Below are positions 33,783 through 42,318 of a DNA stretch of 64,000 bases, one piece after another. The stretch is from the NCBI GenBank assembly GCA_965661765.1, contig CBFIFE010000002.1, forward strand, positions 40,540 to 104,539, given 5' to 3'. Origin of the DNA: JBMYZL01 sp965661765 (GTDB lineage Bacteria; Bacteroidota; Bacteroidia; Flavobacteriales_D; Sanyastnellaceae). The first letter of the stretch is position 1, and every line of letters starts with the position of its first letter. Under the pieces are notes generated by a model. It was not told the origin of the DNA, searched no databases, and saw nothing but the letters and a program-made list of their open reading frames with translations. The position numbers and the translations under genes are program-made.

Positions 33783-33790
33783 TATCTTTG
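33783..33790 (+). promoter_or_regulatory. -7 element upstream of the UPF0173 gene
   Basis: TATCTTTG is a perfect match to the Bacteroidota -7 consensus and lies 17 bases before the ATG at 33808. No good TTTG -33 element is at the usual 19-21 base spacing (the nearest is TTTC at 33755-33758). Confidence 0.6.
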
Positions 33791-33807
33791 AAAAGAATCT
33801 CCTTTTC

Positions 33808-34515
33808 ATGGAATTGACATTTTACGGGCACGCTTCAGTTGCATGGCAACATGCCGAGGGAACGGTGCTCATAGACCCCTTCCTCTCCGGTCACCCGAAA
33901 TGTGATCTGTCTGTAGATGACCTGCAGGTCACAGACTTGTTGTTGACGCATGGTCATGAAGATCATGTGCTCGATGCGCCATCGGTGGCATCAAGATCAG
34001 ATGTTCAAAGCATCGCACCTTTCGAAGTCGCGCAATGGCTCACAGACCAAGGGGGACAGAACGTGGTGGCCATGAACCATGGTGGGGTCGTGAAAATTGC
34101 TGGCGGTTCAGCAAGAATGGTGCACGCTGTTCACTCCAGCACCTTGCCCAATGGGAATTGCGGTGGAAATCCCGCGGGATACATTGTTGACATCGGAGGG
34201 GAACGCTTCTACCACGCAGGAGACACAGCACTGACCATGGAGATGGAACTGATTGGGCGGCATTGGCCTTGCCCAGTCGCAGCGCTGCCTGTCGGTGGAC
34301 ATTTCACCATGGGGTGGCAAGACGCAATGATCGCGGCACAAATGGTCCGTGCTCGCGATGTTTTGGCCATCCATTGCGACACTTTTCCGCCGATCACACT
34401 GTCTGATGCTGAAAAAAGTGAAGCTCAGCGAGCCTTCTCCGAGAAAGGCATTCGTTTGCACTTCCTGCAAATCGGAGAAATGTTGAAGTTGGACGGGAGC
34501 GTTGCTGAATTGTGA
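33808..34515 (+). CDS. UPF0173 metal-dependent hydrolase (metallo-beta-lactamase fold)
   Basis: A 235-residue hydrolase of the UPF0173 group. It starts with LTFYGHASVAW, carries the metal motif LLTHGHEDHVLD (HxHxDH), then GNPAGYIVDIGGERFYHAGDTALTMEM and LPVGGHFTMGWQDA, and ends with the ADV/IHCDTFPPI segment. No signal peptide, so cytosolic. Substrate unknown; the fold suggests hydrolysis of an ester, amide or phosphodiester using two metals. It is followed by parA after 45 bases. Confidence 0.9.
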   Translation: MELTFYGHASVAWQHAEGTVLIDPFLSGHPKCDLSVDDLQVTDLLLTHGHEDHVLDAPSVASRSDVQSIAPFEVAQWLTDQGGQNVVAMNHGGVVKIAGGSARMVHAVHSSTLPNGNCGGNPAGYIVDIGGERFYHAGDTALTMEMELIGRHWPCPVAALPVGGHFTMGWQDAMIAAQMVRARDVLAIHCDTFPPITLSDAEKSEAQRAFSEKGIRLHFLQIGEMLKLDGSVAEL

Positions 34516-34560
34516 CCTTTTGAAGGTCCCATTTGAAACGAATGAACGAGATTTGATGAC

Positions 34561-35373
34561 ATGGGCAAAATCATAGCCATTGCAAACCAAAAGGGCGGCG
34601 TTGGGAAGACAACGACCGCCATCAACTTGAGCGCAAGCCTTGGGGTTCTGGAGTTCAAAACCTTGTTGGTGGATGCCGATCCGCAGGCAAACGCGACCAG
34701 TGGTTTGGGCATCGACCCTCAAAGCGTCGAAAGCGGCACGTATGAAGCCCTGTTGCACGAGGGAGATGTCCGGCGCTCCATCCTGACCACATCTACCCCG
34801 AACCTCGACGTCTTGCCTGCCCAGATCGACTTGGTGGGCGCAGAGATCGAATTGATTTCCTTGGAAGACAGGGAGCGACAATTGTCGTCATCGCTGGCCT
34901 CTCTTGCTGATGATTACGATTTCATTGTGATCGACTGTTCGCCAAGTCTGGGGTTGATTACGGTCAATGCATTGACTGCTGCAGACAGTGTTTTGATTCC
35001 GGTACAATGCGAATATTTCGCGCTTGAAGGTTTGGGCAAGTTGCTCAATACCATCAAAATCGTACAGTCTTCGTTGAATCCAAGATTGGGCGTTGAAGGC
35101 ATTTTGCTCACCATGTACGACACCCGGCTCCGGCTGGCAAATCAAGTTGTGGATGAAGTGCGAACACACTTTCAAGAGCTGGTGCTGAACACCATCATTC
35201 ACCGCAATACGCGCTTGGGCGAGGCGCCATCGTTTGGCGAATCCATCATTATGCACGACGCGGCGAGCAAAGGGTCTTTGAATTACCTGAATTTGGCCAG
35301 AGAGATTCTGCAAAGGAACAAGTTGACCAAGCTGACGGACGAAGACCGTTACATCCCGATTCAAGATCAATAA
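34561..35373 (+). CDS. parA: chromosome partitioning ATPase ParA/Soj
   Basis: A 270-residue ParA with deviant Walker A KGGVGKTTTAIN (about 11-22), Walker A' region LLVDADPQANATSGLGI and Walker B DFIVIDCSPSLG. It binds nonspecific DNA as an ATP dimer and drives segregation of ParB-parS complexes. It is Soj-like in length, without an N-terminal regulatory extension. parB starts at the parA stop (TAATG at 35371-35375). Confidence 0.96.
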   Translation: MGKIIAIANQKGGVGKTTTAINLSASLGVLEFKTLLVDADPQANATSGLGIDPQSVESGTYEALLHEGDVRRSILTTSTPNLDVLPAQIDLVGAEIELISLEDRERQLSSSLASLADDYDFIVIDCSPSLGLITVNALTAADSVLIPVQCEYFALEGLGKLLNTIKIVQSSLNPRLGVEGILLTMYDTRLRLANQVVDEVRTHFQELVLNTIIHRNTRLGEAPSFGESIIMHDAASKGSLNYLNLAREILQRNKLTKLTDEDRYIPIQDQ

Positions 35374-36320
35374 TGGCGAAGAAGCAAGCTTTGGGACGTG
35401 GATTGGGCGCATTGTTGCCCAATACTGCAGGAAATGCTCCTACCCGTCGCAGTCCGGTTGCAGGTAGCAACCCAGAGCCATCCACGGAAGAAGTGGTCGG
35501 ACAGATGGCTGGGAACATCGCCTTGCTCGAAATCCGGGCCATCGAGGCCAATGAGGACCAACCACGCCGGGACTTCGACGAGGCGGAACTGGAGGATTTG
35601 GCCCAGAGCATCCGGGAACTGGGCATTATTCAGCCCATTACCGTTCGTCGCATTCGGGCGAACAAGTACCAAATCATTTCAGGTGAACGCCGTTTTCGGG
35701 CGTCTCAACTCGCTGGTCTCGAGGCCCTTCCAGCCTACATTCGGGACGCCAACGATCAGACCCTCCTCGAAATGGCGCTTGTAGAAAACATCCAGCGCCA
35801 GGATTTGCATGCCATCGAAATTGCGACATCGTTTCAGCGGTTGATGGAGGAGTGCAATTTGACGCAGGAAGAGTTGGCCAAGCGTGTGGGAAAAAACCGC
35901 TCGACCATTAGCAATTACATCAATCTTACCCGGCTCCCGGCAGAGATGCAGTTGGCTGTTGCCCAAGGGAAAATCTCTATGGGGCATGCGCGATCGCTCA
36001 AAGGCATCCAAGACGTAGAATGGCAACAAGAATTGTTCGATCTCATTCTCGAAGAGGAATTGAGTGTTCGCCAAACCGAAGAATTGGCCAAAAAGAACCC
36101 TTACACAGATGCCCCCATTGAGGACGCGGAAGCACCGGTTCGAAGACGTCGGCAACGCGTGGCCCTTTCAACGATTGAACAAAATGCTTCCGAAGAATTG
36201 GTGAGGAGATTTGGCGACCGCGCCAAGCTGAAGTCGGATGGCACTGGGGCAGGGAAAATTGAGTTGAAGTACGCCTCCCAAGATGAGTTGGATGCGATTT
36301 TGGCTCACTTGAACCTCTGA
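35373..36320 (+). CDS. parB: chromosome partitioning protein ParB
   Basis: A 315-residue ParB. It starts KKQALGRGLGALLPN, the ParA-stimulating N-terminus. The CTPase/ParB-Srx domain has IEANEDQPRRDF, ELGIIQPITVRRI, YQIISGERRFRAS and MALVENIQRQDLHAIE. The helix-turn-helix is TQEELAKRVGKNRSTISNY. A C-terminal dimer region closes the protein. It loads on parS sites near the origin as a CTP-dependent clamp. No parS-like TGTTTCACGTGAAACA was found in the window. Confidence 0.96.
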   Translation: MAKKQALGRGLGALLPNTAGNAPTRRSPVAGSNPEPSTEEVVGQMAGNIALLEIRAIEANEDQPRRDFDEAELEDLAQSIRELGIIQPITVRRIRANKYQIISGERRFRASQLAGLEALPAYIRDANDQTLLEMALVENIQRQDLHAIEIATSFQRLMEECNLTQEELAKRVGKNRSTISNYINLTRLPAEMQLAVAQGKISMGHARSLKGIQDVEWQQELFDLILEEELSVRQTEELAKKNPYTDAPIEDAEAPVRRRRQRVALSTIEQNASEELVRRFGDRAKLKSDGTGAGKIELKYASQDELDAILAHLNL

Positions 36321-36323
36321 GCC

Positions 36324-36890
36324 ATGGCGGTTTGGTGCAAAGGCAGCTTTGCCGTCCGATGCCTGCTGCTCTCATTCGCCCTTTTTTGCCCCTTCCTGAA
36401 GGCTTGGCCCCAGGCGACGGATAGCTTGACGACGGCCATCAAAGGAACTGAAGAACGAACCGAGCAGCAACTGCGCGTCCATCGCAACACGGTGTGGGCG
36501 TCTTGTTTGCCCGGTGCTGGACAAATTGCCAACCGCAAGTACTGGAAGGCTCCATTGGTCTGGGCCGGCATGGCTTATATGGTGGATTATTGCGCCTTCA
36601 ATGTGCGCCAATTTCGGGCAGCCAAGGAGAACCTTCGCTTCGAGACCGACAGCGATCCGACCACCGTGAACACCACAGGTTTGACAGCAATCGCCTTGGA
36701 GGAAAGCGCCGTGTTTTATCGTCGGAATCGAGATTTGGCCATATTGGGCATCATGGGCGTCCACCTGCTTTCGATCCTTGACGCCAATGTCGACGCACAC
36801 TTGATGGACTTTGACGTGACGAACGATTTGAAAGCGACGTTGTTTTGTGAACCTTTTGCTGCCCAAGCTGGGATCCGGCTTCAATGGTAG
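36324..36890 (+). CDS. DUF5683 membrane protein
   Basis: A 188-residue protein with signal peptide (LLSFALFCPFLKAWPQ) and two or three further hydrophobic segments. HRNTVWASCLPGAGQIANRKYWKAPLVWAGMAYM is the conserved core of DUF5683, with the SxxLPGxGQxxNxxYWK wording; RRNRDLAILGIMGVHLLSILDANVDAHLMDFD follows. Unknown function, but this family follows parB in many Flavobacteriia, as here (3 bases after parB). Confidence 0.88.
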   Translation: MAVWCKGSFAVRCLLLSFALFCPFLKAWPQATDSLTTAIKGTEERTEQQLRVHRNTVWASCLPGAGQIANRKYWKAPLVWAGMAYMVDYCAFNVRQFRAAKENLRFETDSDPTTVNTTGLTAIALEESAVFYRRNRDLAILGIMGVHLLSILDANVDAHLMDFDVTNDLKATLFCEPFAAQAGIRLQW

Positions 36891-36930
36891 CGGAGATTGT
36901 CTCATTTTTGTCAGCTAAACACTGCGAATT

Positions 36931-38556
36931 GTGAATTGGATTCCTTGGATATTGCTGCTCGTGGCGCTTGTGGAGCACCTCATTGTGCTTCCCCGTCTGT
37001 TTGAACGAGCCGGATTGCCCGCGTGGCATGGTCGGGTGCCTGGCTTGAACTTCGTGACCTGGCTCAAGATGATCGGTCGTCCGTGGTATTGGGCCATTGG
37101 CCTCTTGGTTCCAGGCATCAACCTCATCATGCTCACCATCATGCATGTTGAAGCGGGCATCGTCCACAACCGCCGTTCAACCAAGGACCAGTGGGTGCTC
37201 GGGGCCCTGCCCTGGTATGGCTTGCTTGACCTTGCGAAATCTCAAGACACCCAATACGTGGGACCCAGGGATTGGAGCAAAACAAAAAAATCAGGGCTCC
37301 GGGAGTGGGGAGAGTCCATTTTGTGGGCCGTTGTTGTCGCGTCCATTGTGCGCGCTTTTGTTTTTGAGGCTTTCACCATTCCAACCGGCTCCATGGAAGG
37401 GAGCATGCTTGTGGGTGATTATTTGTACGTCAGCAAAACCGCATACGGGCCGCGCGTTCCGGAAACGCCATTCACCGTGCCATTTGTTCACAACGTCTTG
37501 CCTGGCGGCATGATTCCGAGCTACACTTCCTGGTTCAGCCTGCCCTACATGCGCTTGCCTGGCATTCGTGACGTGGAAAGGTATGATGCGGTCGTATTCA
37601 ACTTTCCGCACGGAGACACCATCGTTGTGGATCCTTCGTTGGCTGGTCATGATTATTACGCCATTCTGAGACGTGAAGCGATGAATCATGCGGGAGGTGA
37701 CCGCAATGCCTTTCTCATGGACCAAGACCAGCACCTTGAGGCAGCGCGACGTGCCTTGACCAAACGATTTGGCCTTCGCGCCCGACCGATGGACAAGATG
37801 GAGAATTACGTGAAACGCTGCGTTGGACTCCCAGGAGAAACCCTCGAGGTGATCGACCGAGTGCTGCACATCAATGACGAGCCGCTGCCTACCCCCGAAA
37901 ACTTGCAATTCGAGTATGTTGTGGGTTTTTCAGAAGGCAGAGCGTTTGCCCAAGCTTACGAGCAATTGGGCCTGACCTTGCTCGACTTGCAGCAGGGGGT
38001 TCAAGCCAGCAACTTGCGTCAGCTGATGGCCTACAGAGACGGCTTCGAGTTGACCATTGCATTGACGGACAAAGAGAAAGAAACCCTTGAGAACAGTGGT
38101 TTGACAACATCGGTGGTCCCCATGGACCACACCAGCCGGCGTGGCAGTTTGGACATGTTTCCCAATGTCGCATCGCCTGAATTTGACACATGGGACCCGG
38201 ATCAACTGGGGCCGATTTTGATTCCCAAAGCTGGAATGTCCGTGCAACTCAACGAACGAAATTGGGCGCTGTACCGCCGCGTCATCCAAGTCTACGAAGG
38301 TCATCAGGCCGAAGAGCGGGAAGACGGCTATTACATTGATGGACAGAAGTCGTCGACCTATACATTTGACCACAACTGCTACTGGATGATGGGGGACAAC
38401 CGGCACCGATCTGCAGATTCGAGGATGTGGGGCTTTGTGCCGGAAACGCACATCGTCGGTCGTGCATCTTTTGTTTGGTTTTCGAAACAAAATGTGGAGC
38501 AACACGGCGAGGCAAAAGTTCGTTGGAATCGAATGTTCAATGCCGTTGAGCGCTGA
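36931..38556 (+). CDS. lepB: signal peptidase I
   Basis: A 541-residue leader peptidase, long as in Bacteroidota. It starts at GTG 36931; three hydrophobic helices (about 3-22, 53-70 and 130-150) anchor it. Catalytic Ser154 is in IPTGSMEGSML and general base Lys295 in YVKRCVGLPGETLEV. An insert of about 140 residues separates the two, and another of about 150 lies before the closing MMGDNRHRSADSRMWGFVPE box (GDNRxxSxDSRxWG). It removes Sec signal peptides at the periplasmic face. It follows DUF5683 after 40 bases and overlaps the WbqC gene by 17 bases. Confidence 0.95.
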   Translation: MNWIPWILLLVALVEHLIVLPRLFERAGLPAWHGRVPGLNFVTWLKMIGRPWYWAIGLLVPGINLIMLTIMHVEAGIVHNRRSTKDQWVLGALPWYGLLDLAKSQDTQYVGPRDWSKTKKSGLREWGESILWAVVVASIVRAFVFEAFTIPTGSMEGSMLVGDYLYVSKTAYGPRVPETPFTVPFVHNVLPGGMIPSYTSWFSLPYMRLPGIRDVERYDAVVFNFPHGDTIVVDPSLAGHDYYAILRREAMNHAGGDRNAFLMDQDQHLEAARRALTKRFGLRARPMDKMENYVKRCVGLPGETLEVIDRVLHINDEPLPTPENLQFEYVVGFSEGRAFAQAYEQLGLTLLDLQQGVQASNLRQLMAYRDGFELTIALTDKEKETLENSGLTTSVVPMDHTSRRGSLDMFPNVASPEFDTWDPDQLGPILIPKAGMSVQLNERNWALYRRVIQVYEGHQAEEREDGYYIDGQKSSTYTFDHNCYWMMGDNRHRSADSRMWGFVPETHIVGRASFVWFSKQNVEQHGEAKVRWNRMFNAVER

Positions 38557-39181
38557 TTGTCAGGAAACGGTTCTGCTCCCTCTTCTTCCCTTTCCTCCGC
38601 TGAGTTGGTGGGCCGTTGCGGCCTCTGAAGCGTTTGGGGGCATCTTCGAGCAGGAATTGTACCAAAAACAAACCCTGCGCAATCGCTTCGAACTGATTGA
38701 TGCCCAAGGTCGTTTCACGCTGACCTTGCCCATTGATCATGTGCATCGTCGGCAGCATCGCGGATGCCCGATGGCCGACCTTCATTTCTCCCGCCATGTC
38801 GAGCCCAATCAACTGCTTCGGAGCGTCCGAACAGCATATGGGGGAGCGCCATTTTTTGAGCATGTCATGCCGGAACTCGAAGCACTGTTTCGCAATCACG
38901 GCCCTGGATCGCAGGAGGGCACACTCGGGGAATTCGCCAAGGCTTCCATGCGCATGATGGCCGATTGGTCGGATGCTCAGTGGATGTTCCAAGCCGCCAA
39001 CGAATCACGTTCACCGATGAATTTTGGTCCTTCCGACGCAGGCAGCTGGGTATGGCCGCGTTATGGTCAGCCGTTTGAAGACCGAAATGGTTTTTTGGGC
39101 GGTTGTTCTGGTTTGGATGCACTGTTTTGCGCAGGCAACCAATGGGATCAATACCTGCCCACGCGATCAAGTGGACGCTGA
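38540..39181 (+). CDS. WbqC-family protein
   Basis: A 213-residue protein starting at ATG 38540 inside the lepB end (17-base overlap, different frame). WbqC-type features: LLPLLPFPPLSWWAVAA at the N-terminus, YQKQTLRNRFELIDAQG, LPIDHVHRRQH and the C-terminal WVWPRYGQPFEDRNGFLGG then SGLDALFCAGNQ. WbqC-like proteins are found in O-antigen and other loci; the biochemical role is not established. The lepB-WbqC order recurs in Bacteroidota. Confidence 0.85.
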   Translation: MPLSADCQETVLLPLLPFPPLSWWAVAASEAFGGIFEQELYQKQTLRNRFELIDAQGRFTLTLPIDHVHRRQHRGCPMADLHFSRHVEPNQLLRSVRTAYGGAPFFEHVMPELEALFRNHGPGSQEGTLGEFAKASMRMMADWSDAQWMFQAANESRSPMNFGPSDAGSWVWPRYGQPFEDRNGFLGGCSGLDALFCAGNQWDQYLPTRSSGR

Positions 39182-39478
39182 AGAACGCAACTGAGCTTCT
39201 CCCGCCAACACCACATCCAAAACGACCACGCGCGAGGACTGGACCAGGAAAAAGATCCGAAAGGACTTGACGGCAGCGCTGCGCAATTGGCCCGGCAACT
39301 GGGCGCCATCTTCCAGTCTGCTGTCCACACGGGGGTCACTCGCCAATTTGTGCAGGCGGTTGACCCAAGCCGCCCGCAAACTTTCCGCCCCGACAAGACT
39401 CGCTTCTCGCGCTTGGACAAAAGCGGCAGCAAACGCTTCGGCTGCATGATCTGAGATCACCAATTGAAATTTCGCCAT
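39167..39478 (-). CDS. small protein, possibly RelE/ParE-like
   Basis: A 103-residue protein on the minus strand, filling the 329-base gap between WbqC and gcvT. Pattern: an N-terminal strand (KFQLVISDHAAEAFAAAF), two helices (AWVNRLHKLASDPRVD), then KSFRIFFLVQSSRVVVLDVVLAG, where the yRIfFxVxxxxVVVLDV pair resembles the last strands of RelE/ParE toxins. No antitoxin gene is next to it and the catalytic Arg/Tyr set is not clear, so it may be an orphan or unrelated. It overlaps the WbqC 3' end by 15 bases. Whether it is expressed is uncertain. Confidence 0.5.
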   Translation of the reverse strand: MAKFQLVISDHAAEAFAAAFVQAREASLVGAESLRAAWVNRLHKLASDPRVDSRLEDGAQLPGQLRSAAVKSFRIFFLVQSSRVVVLDVVLAGEAQLRSSAST

Positions 39479-39510
39479 GATGACGCGAAGGTAATCGTAC
39501 TTTCGCGCTC

Positions 39511-40581
39511 ATGAAACGCACACCTCTTCACGATCAACACTTGGCGGCAGGGGCCAAGATGGTCGAATTCGCAGGCTTCGAGATGCCCATTTCATACGCA
39601 GGATTGAAAGAAGAACACCATGCAGTTCGGACGTCTGTGGGCATGTTTGATGTTTCACACATGGGCGAGGTCTTTGTGGAAGGCGAGCGGGCCTTGGACT
39701 TTGTTCAATGGATCAGCTCAAACGATGCTTCGAAGTTGGTGGATGGTGGCATCCAGTACAGCTGCATGCCCAATGGCAACGGTGGGATTGTCGATGATTT
39801 GCTCGTTTATCGTCTGGCCGAGACGCGGTTCATGTTGGTGGTCAATGCGTCGAACTTGGACAAGGATTTGGCCTGGATGAAAGACCAAAACAAATTCGGC
39901 GTCACCCTCACCAACAAATCCGACGAGTTTGCTCTCATCGCCTTGCAGGGCCCACGAGCCAGCGAAATTCTTGCCCCTTTGGCAGATGGCCCCTCCCCTG
40001 CGGAACTCAAATACTACACATTTCGGGAAGGCACAGTGGCCGGAAAGCCTGCCATAATCTCAGCAACGGGATACACGGGTGCTGGCGGCTTCGAATTGTA
40101 CGTGCCATCTGCAGACGCTCCCGCCATTTGGGAAGCCTTGAAAGGCGAGGGTGTGCCTCCCTGCGGACTGGGCGCACGGGATACGTTGCGACTCGAGGCC
40201 GGTTTCTGCCTTTACGGGAACGACATCGACGACACCACCTCCCCGATTTCAGCTGGCCTGGGTTGGATCACGAAGTTCACGAAAGATTTTGTCGATTCGG
40301 AGCGCTTGGCCGCTGAAAAAGCAGCGGGGCCCCAGAACAGATTGCGTGGTCTTCGGATGGAGGAGCGCGGCATTCCTCGTGCCGGCTATGACGTCACGAA
40401 TTCGTCGGGTGAAGTCATTGGCCGACTGACCAGTGGCACACAGTCGCCCACATTGGGGATTGGCATCGGTTTGGCCTATATTGCTTCCAATCAAGCCAAA
40501 ATCGGCGACCGTGTGTTCGTCCGCATCCGCAACAAGGATGTTGCCGCAACGGTCACAAAACCTGGATTCCTGCCTGCATGA
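39511..40581 (+). CDS. gcvT: aminomethyltransferase (glycine cleavage T protein)
   Basis: A 356-residue GcvT, full length. It begins KRTPLHDQHLAAGAKMVEFAGFEMPISY, followed by VGMFDVSHMGEV, the folate-site strand YSCMPNGNGGIVDDLLVYR, ATGYTGAGGFELYV and LGARDTLRLEAGFCLYGND. It takes the aminomethyl group from the H protein, releasing ammonia and forming methylene-tetrahydrofolate. gcvH and gcvP are not in the window. A -7-like TACTTTCG at 39498-39505 lies only 5 bases before the ATG. Its stop overlaps the comB start by four bases. Confidence 0.96.
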   Translation: MKRTPLHDQHLAAGAKMVEFAGFEMPISYAGLKEEHHAVRTSVGMFDVSHMGEVFVEGERALDFVQWISSNDASKLVDGGIQYSCMPNGNGGIVDDLLVYRLAETRFMLVVNASNLDKDLAWMKDQNKFGVTLTNKSDEFALIALQGPRASEILAPLADGPSPAELKYYTFREGTVAGKPAIISATGYTGAGGFELYVPSADAPAIWEALKGEGVPPCGLGARDTLRLEAGFCLYGNDIDDTTSPISAGLGWITKFTKDFVDSERLAAEKAAGPQNRLRGLRMEERGIPRAGYDVTNSSGEVIGRLTSGTQSPTLGIGIGLAYIASNQAKIGDRVFVRIRNKDVAATVTKPGFLPA

Positions 40582-41351
40582 AGCGTGTTGAAGTTTGTTA
40601 TTCGCCAGCTGAATTTCCTTTGTATGAGAAGGATTTCGAAGTCGTTGTGGTCATTGACGTGCTGCGGGCCACAAGCGCCATCTGCACTGCGCTCGCACAA
40701 GGTGTTGCACGGATTCAGCCGGTGGCGACTGTGGAAGAGGCCCGAAGGCTTCAGTCGCAGGGGTTGTTCGCCGCAGCTGAGCGAAACGGGGAGATTGTGG
40801 AGGGTTTTGATCTGGGCAACAGCCCCTTGGCTTACATCGAGCGTGCTCAAGAACTTCGCGGGCAAACGGTTGCCTTGACAACCACCAACGGAACGCGCGC
40901 GATTGATGTCTCGCGCGGCAAGCGCTGTGTGGCCATCGGCAGTTTGAACAACTTGGACGCCCTTTGCAGTTGGTTGTTGGAACTCAATGAAGACGTGCTT
41001 GTTTTGGCCAGTGGTTGGAAGAACAAATTCAACCTTGAGGACACCATCTGTGGCGGGGCGATTGCAGATCATTTGATCGAATCCGGCCAATTCAAGGCAG
41101 ACGAAGACAGCACCATCGCTGCCAAATTCATTTACAGATCGGCCCGAGACAACATGTTCGCCTTCTTGAAGGCATCCTCGCACCGGCGTCGCTTGCGCAG
41201 GCTCAATTTGAATGCAGATGTAAAGTATTGCCTGACGCCCAACAACTTGGACGTCATTCCCGTGCTTGACGGAGAATTTCTTGTTAAGTTCGAGCGTGGC
41301 AAAACCCCAAACCAGCCCGTGCCTGCGGCAAGTCATTCCGTGCATTCCTGA
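40578..41351 (+). CDS. comB: ComB-family 2-phosphosulfolactate phosphatase-like protein
   Basis: A 257-residue protein of the ComB family. Hallmarks: VVVIDVLRATSAICTAL (acidic metal site plus RATS), EAARRL-type helix, GFDLGNSPLAY, TTTNGTRAI and VLASGWKNKFNLEDTICGGAI. The founding enzyme dephosphorylates 2-phosphosulfolactate in coenzyme M synthesis; many bacteria without coenzyme M carry homologues, so the true substrate here is open. It is coupled to gcvT by a 4-base overlap and its 3' end probably overlaps the next gene. Confidence 0.85.
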   Translation: MKRVEVCYSPAEFPLYEKDFEVVVVIDVLRATSAICTALAQGVARIQPVATVEEARRLQSQGLFAAAERNGEIVEGFDLGNSPLAYIERAQELRGQTVALTTTNGTRAIDVSRGKRCVAIGSLNNLDALCSWLLELNEDVLVLASGWKNKFNLEDTICGGAIADHLIESGQFKADEDSTIAAKFIYRSARDNMFAFLKASSHRRRLRRLNLNADVKYCLTPNNLDVIPVLDGEFLVKFERGKTPNQPVPAASHSVHS

Positions 41352-42318
41352 ACTTCTCAGGCGAAGCATCCGCCATGGGTGTGTTGTGTGCTTTCTTTTT
41401 GCCGCTCTGCCGCCCAAAGTTTTGGCGTGGGGTTTTTCAGCCCACCGCTGGATTCAAGAGGCTGCCATTTACAACTTGCCTGAAGACATTTCGCCATTCT
41501 TCAAAGCGCATCAAGAATGGCTCGTGGAACATGCCGTGGATGCCGATCGTCGGAAGCATACCGTCGAGGGCGAAGATGTCAAACATTACATTGACCTCGA
41601 CCGATATGGAACCAACCTGGACAGTTTGCAAGTGCTGTTCCCTTGTTCCTGGTCTTCTGCTTGTCAGAAATGGCAAGAGGCTGTTGTGAAAGCAAACGGC
41701 ATCGGTCCATGGAATGCCAGATGGGCCTACAAGAGGCTCGTGGAAGCCTTCGCCGCAAAAGACAAGGAGAAAATTCTTCGTTGTGCAGCGGATTTGGGGC
41801 ATTACATCGGTGATTTGCACGTGCCTTTGCACACCACAGAGAACTACAATGGCCAACTGACTGGTCAGGATGGCATCCACGGCCTTTGGGAGACCCAAAT
41901 CCCGGAACAGCAAATGGCGGATTATGATTTGGTTCATTTGCAACCCGACCCGCCAAGGTCCTTCGACGATTGGGTGTGGCGCATCACCTTTGAAAGCCAT
42001 TTCGCTGTGGATTCCGTTCTCAAGTTCGAGAAGCAACTGACTGCGGAATGGTCAGATGGCGCGTCCTTTGCATACGTGGAACGCGGACGGGTCCGGCAGC
42101 GCATGCGGTCTCCAGCTTTTGCCGAAGCCTACGCAGCAATGCTCAACGGACAAGTTGAGCGGAGGATGCAATCTTCTGTTGCGCGCATCGCTGGGGCATG
42201 GTGGTGGGCCTGGGCCGAGGCGGGAGAGCCTGAATTGGGGTCTCTTCTGCCGAAAGGCACGACCGACGATATGCCGTGGTGGAGACGGGTTTGGTCTTGG
42301 ATCACCGGAAAGCCATGA
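41296..42318 (+). CDS. zinc-dependent phospholipase C / S1-P1 nuclease-like secreted protein
   Basis: A protein of about 340 residues with the all-helical zinc phospholipase C / S1-P1 nuclease pattern: WGFSAHRWIQEAA at the mature N-terminus (Trp and His ligands), KHYIDLDRYG (His/Asp), CAADLGHYIGDLHVPLHTTENYNG and GIHGLWE. These supply three zinc ions in the family. A signal peptide precedes it (RRSIRHG, then CVVCFLFAAL, cut after PPKVLA). The start is unclear: GTG 41296 gives a 56-base overlap with comB, ATG 41266 a longer one, GTG 41386 leaves almost no n-region. An ATG at 41375 is in the wrong frame by one base of a T run. Substrate (phospholipid or nucleic acid) is not readable from sequence. 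Confidence 0.8.
   Translation: MAKPQTSPCLRQVIPCIPELLRRSIRHGCVVCFLFAALPPKVLAWGFSAHRWIQEAAIYNLPEDISPFFKAHQEWLVEHAVDADRRKHTVEGEDVKHYIDLDRYGTNLDSLQVLFPCSWSSACQKWQEAVVKANGIGPWNARWAYKRLVEAFAAKDKEKILRCAADLGHYIGDLHVPLHTTENYNGQLTGQDGIHGLWETQIPEQQMADYDLVHLQPDPPRSFDDWVWRITFESHFAVDSVLKFEKQLTAEWSDGASFAYVERGRVRQRMRSPAFAEAYAAMLNGQVERRMQSSVARIAGAWWWAWAEAGEPELGSLLPKGTTDDMPWWRRVWSWITGKP

Noticed and set aside
34500..36400. parS site near parAB
   Set aside because: No TGTTTCACGTGAAACA-like palindrome was found around the genes.
41375..41689. Separate small secreted protein starting at ATG 41375
   Set aside because: Its frame leaves the phospholipase-like reading frame after the first residues and has no conserved features; it is useful only as evidence about the start problem.
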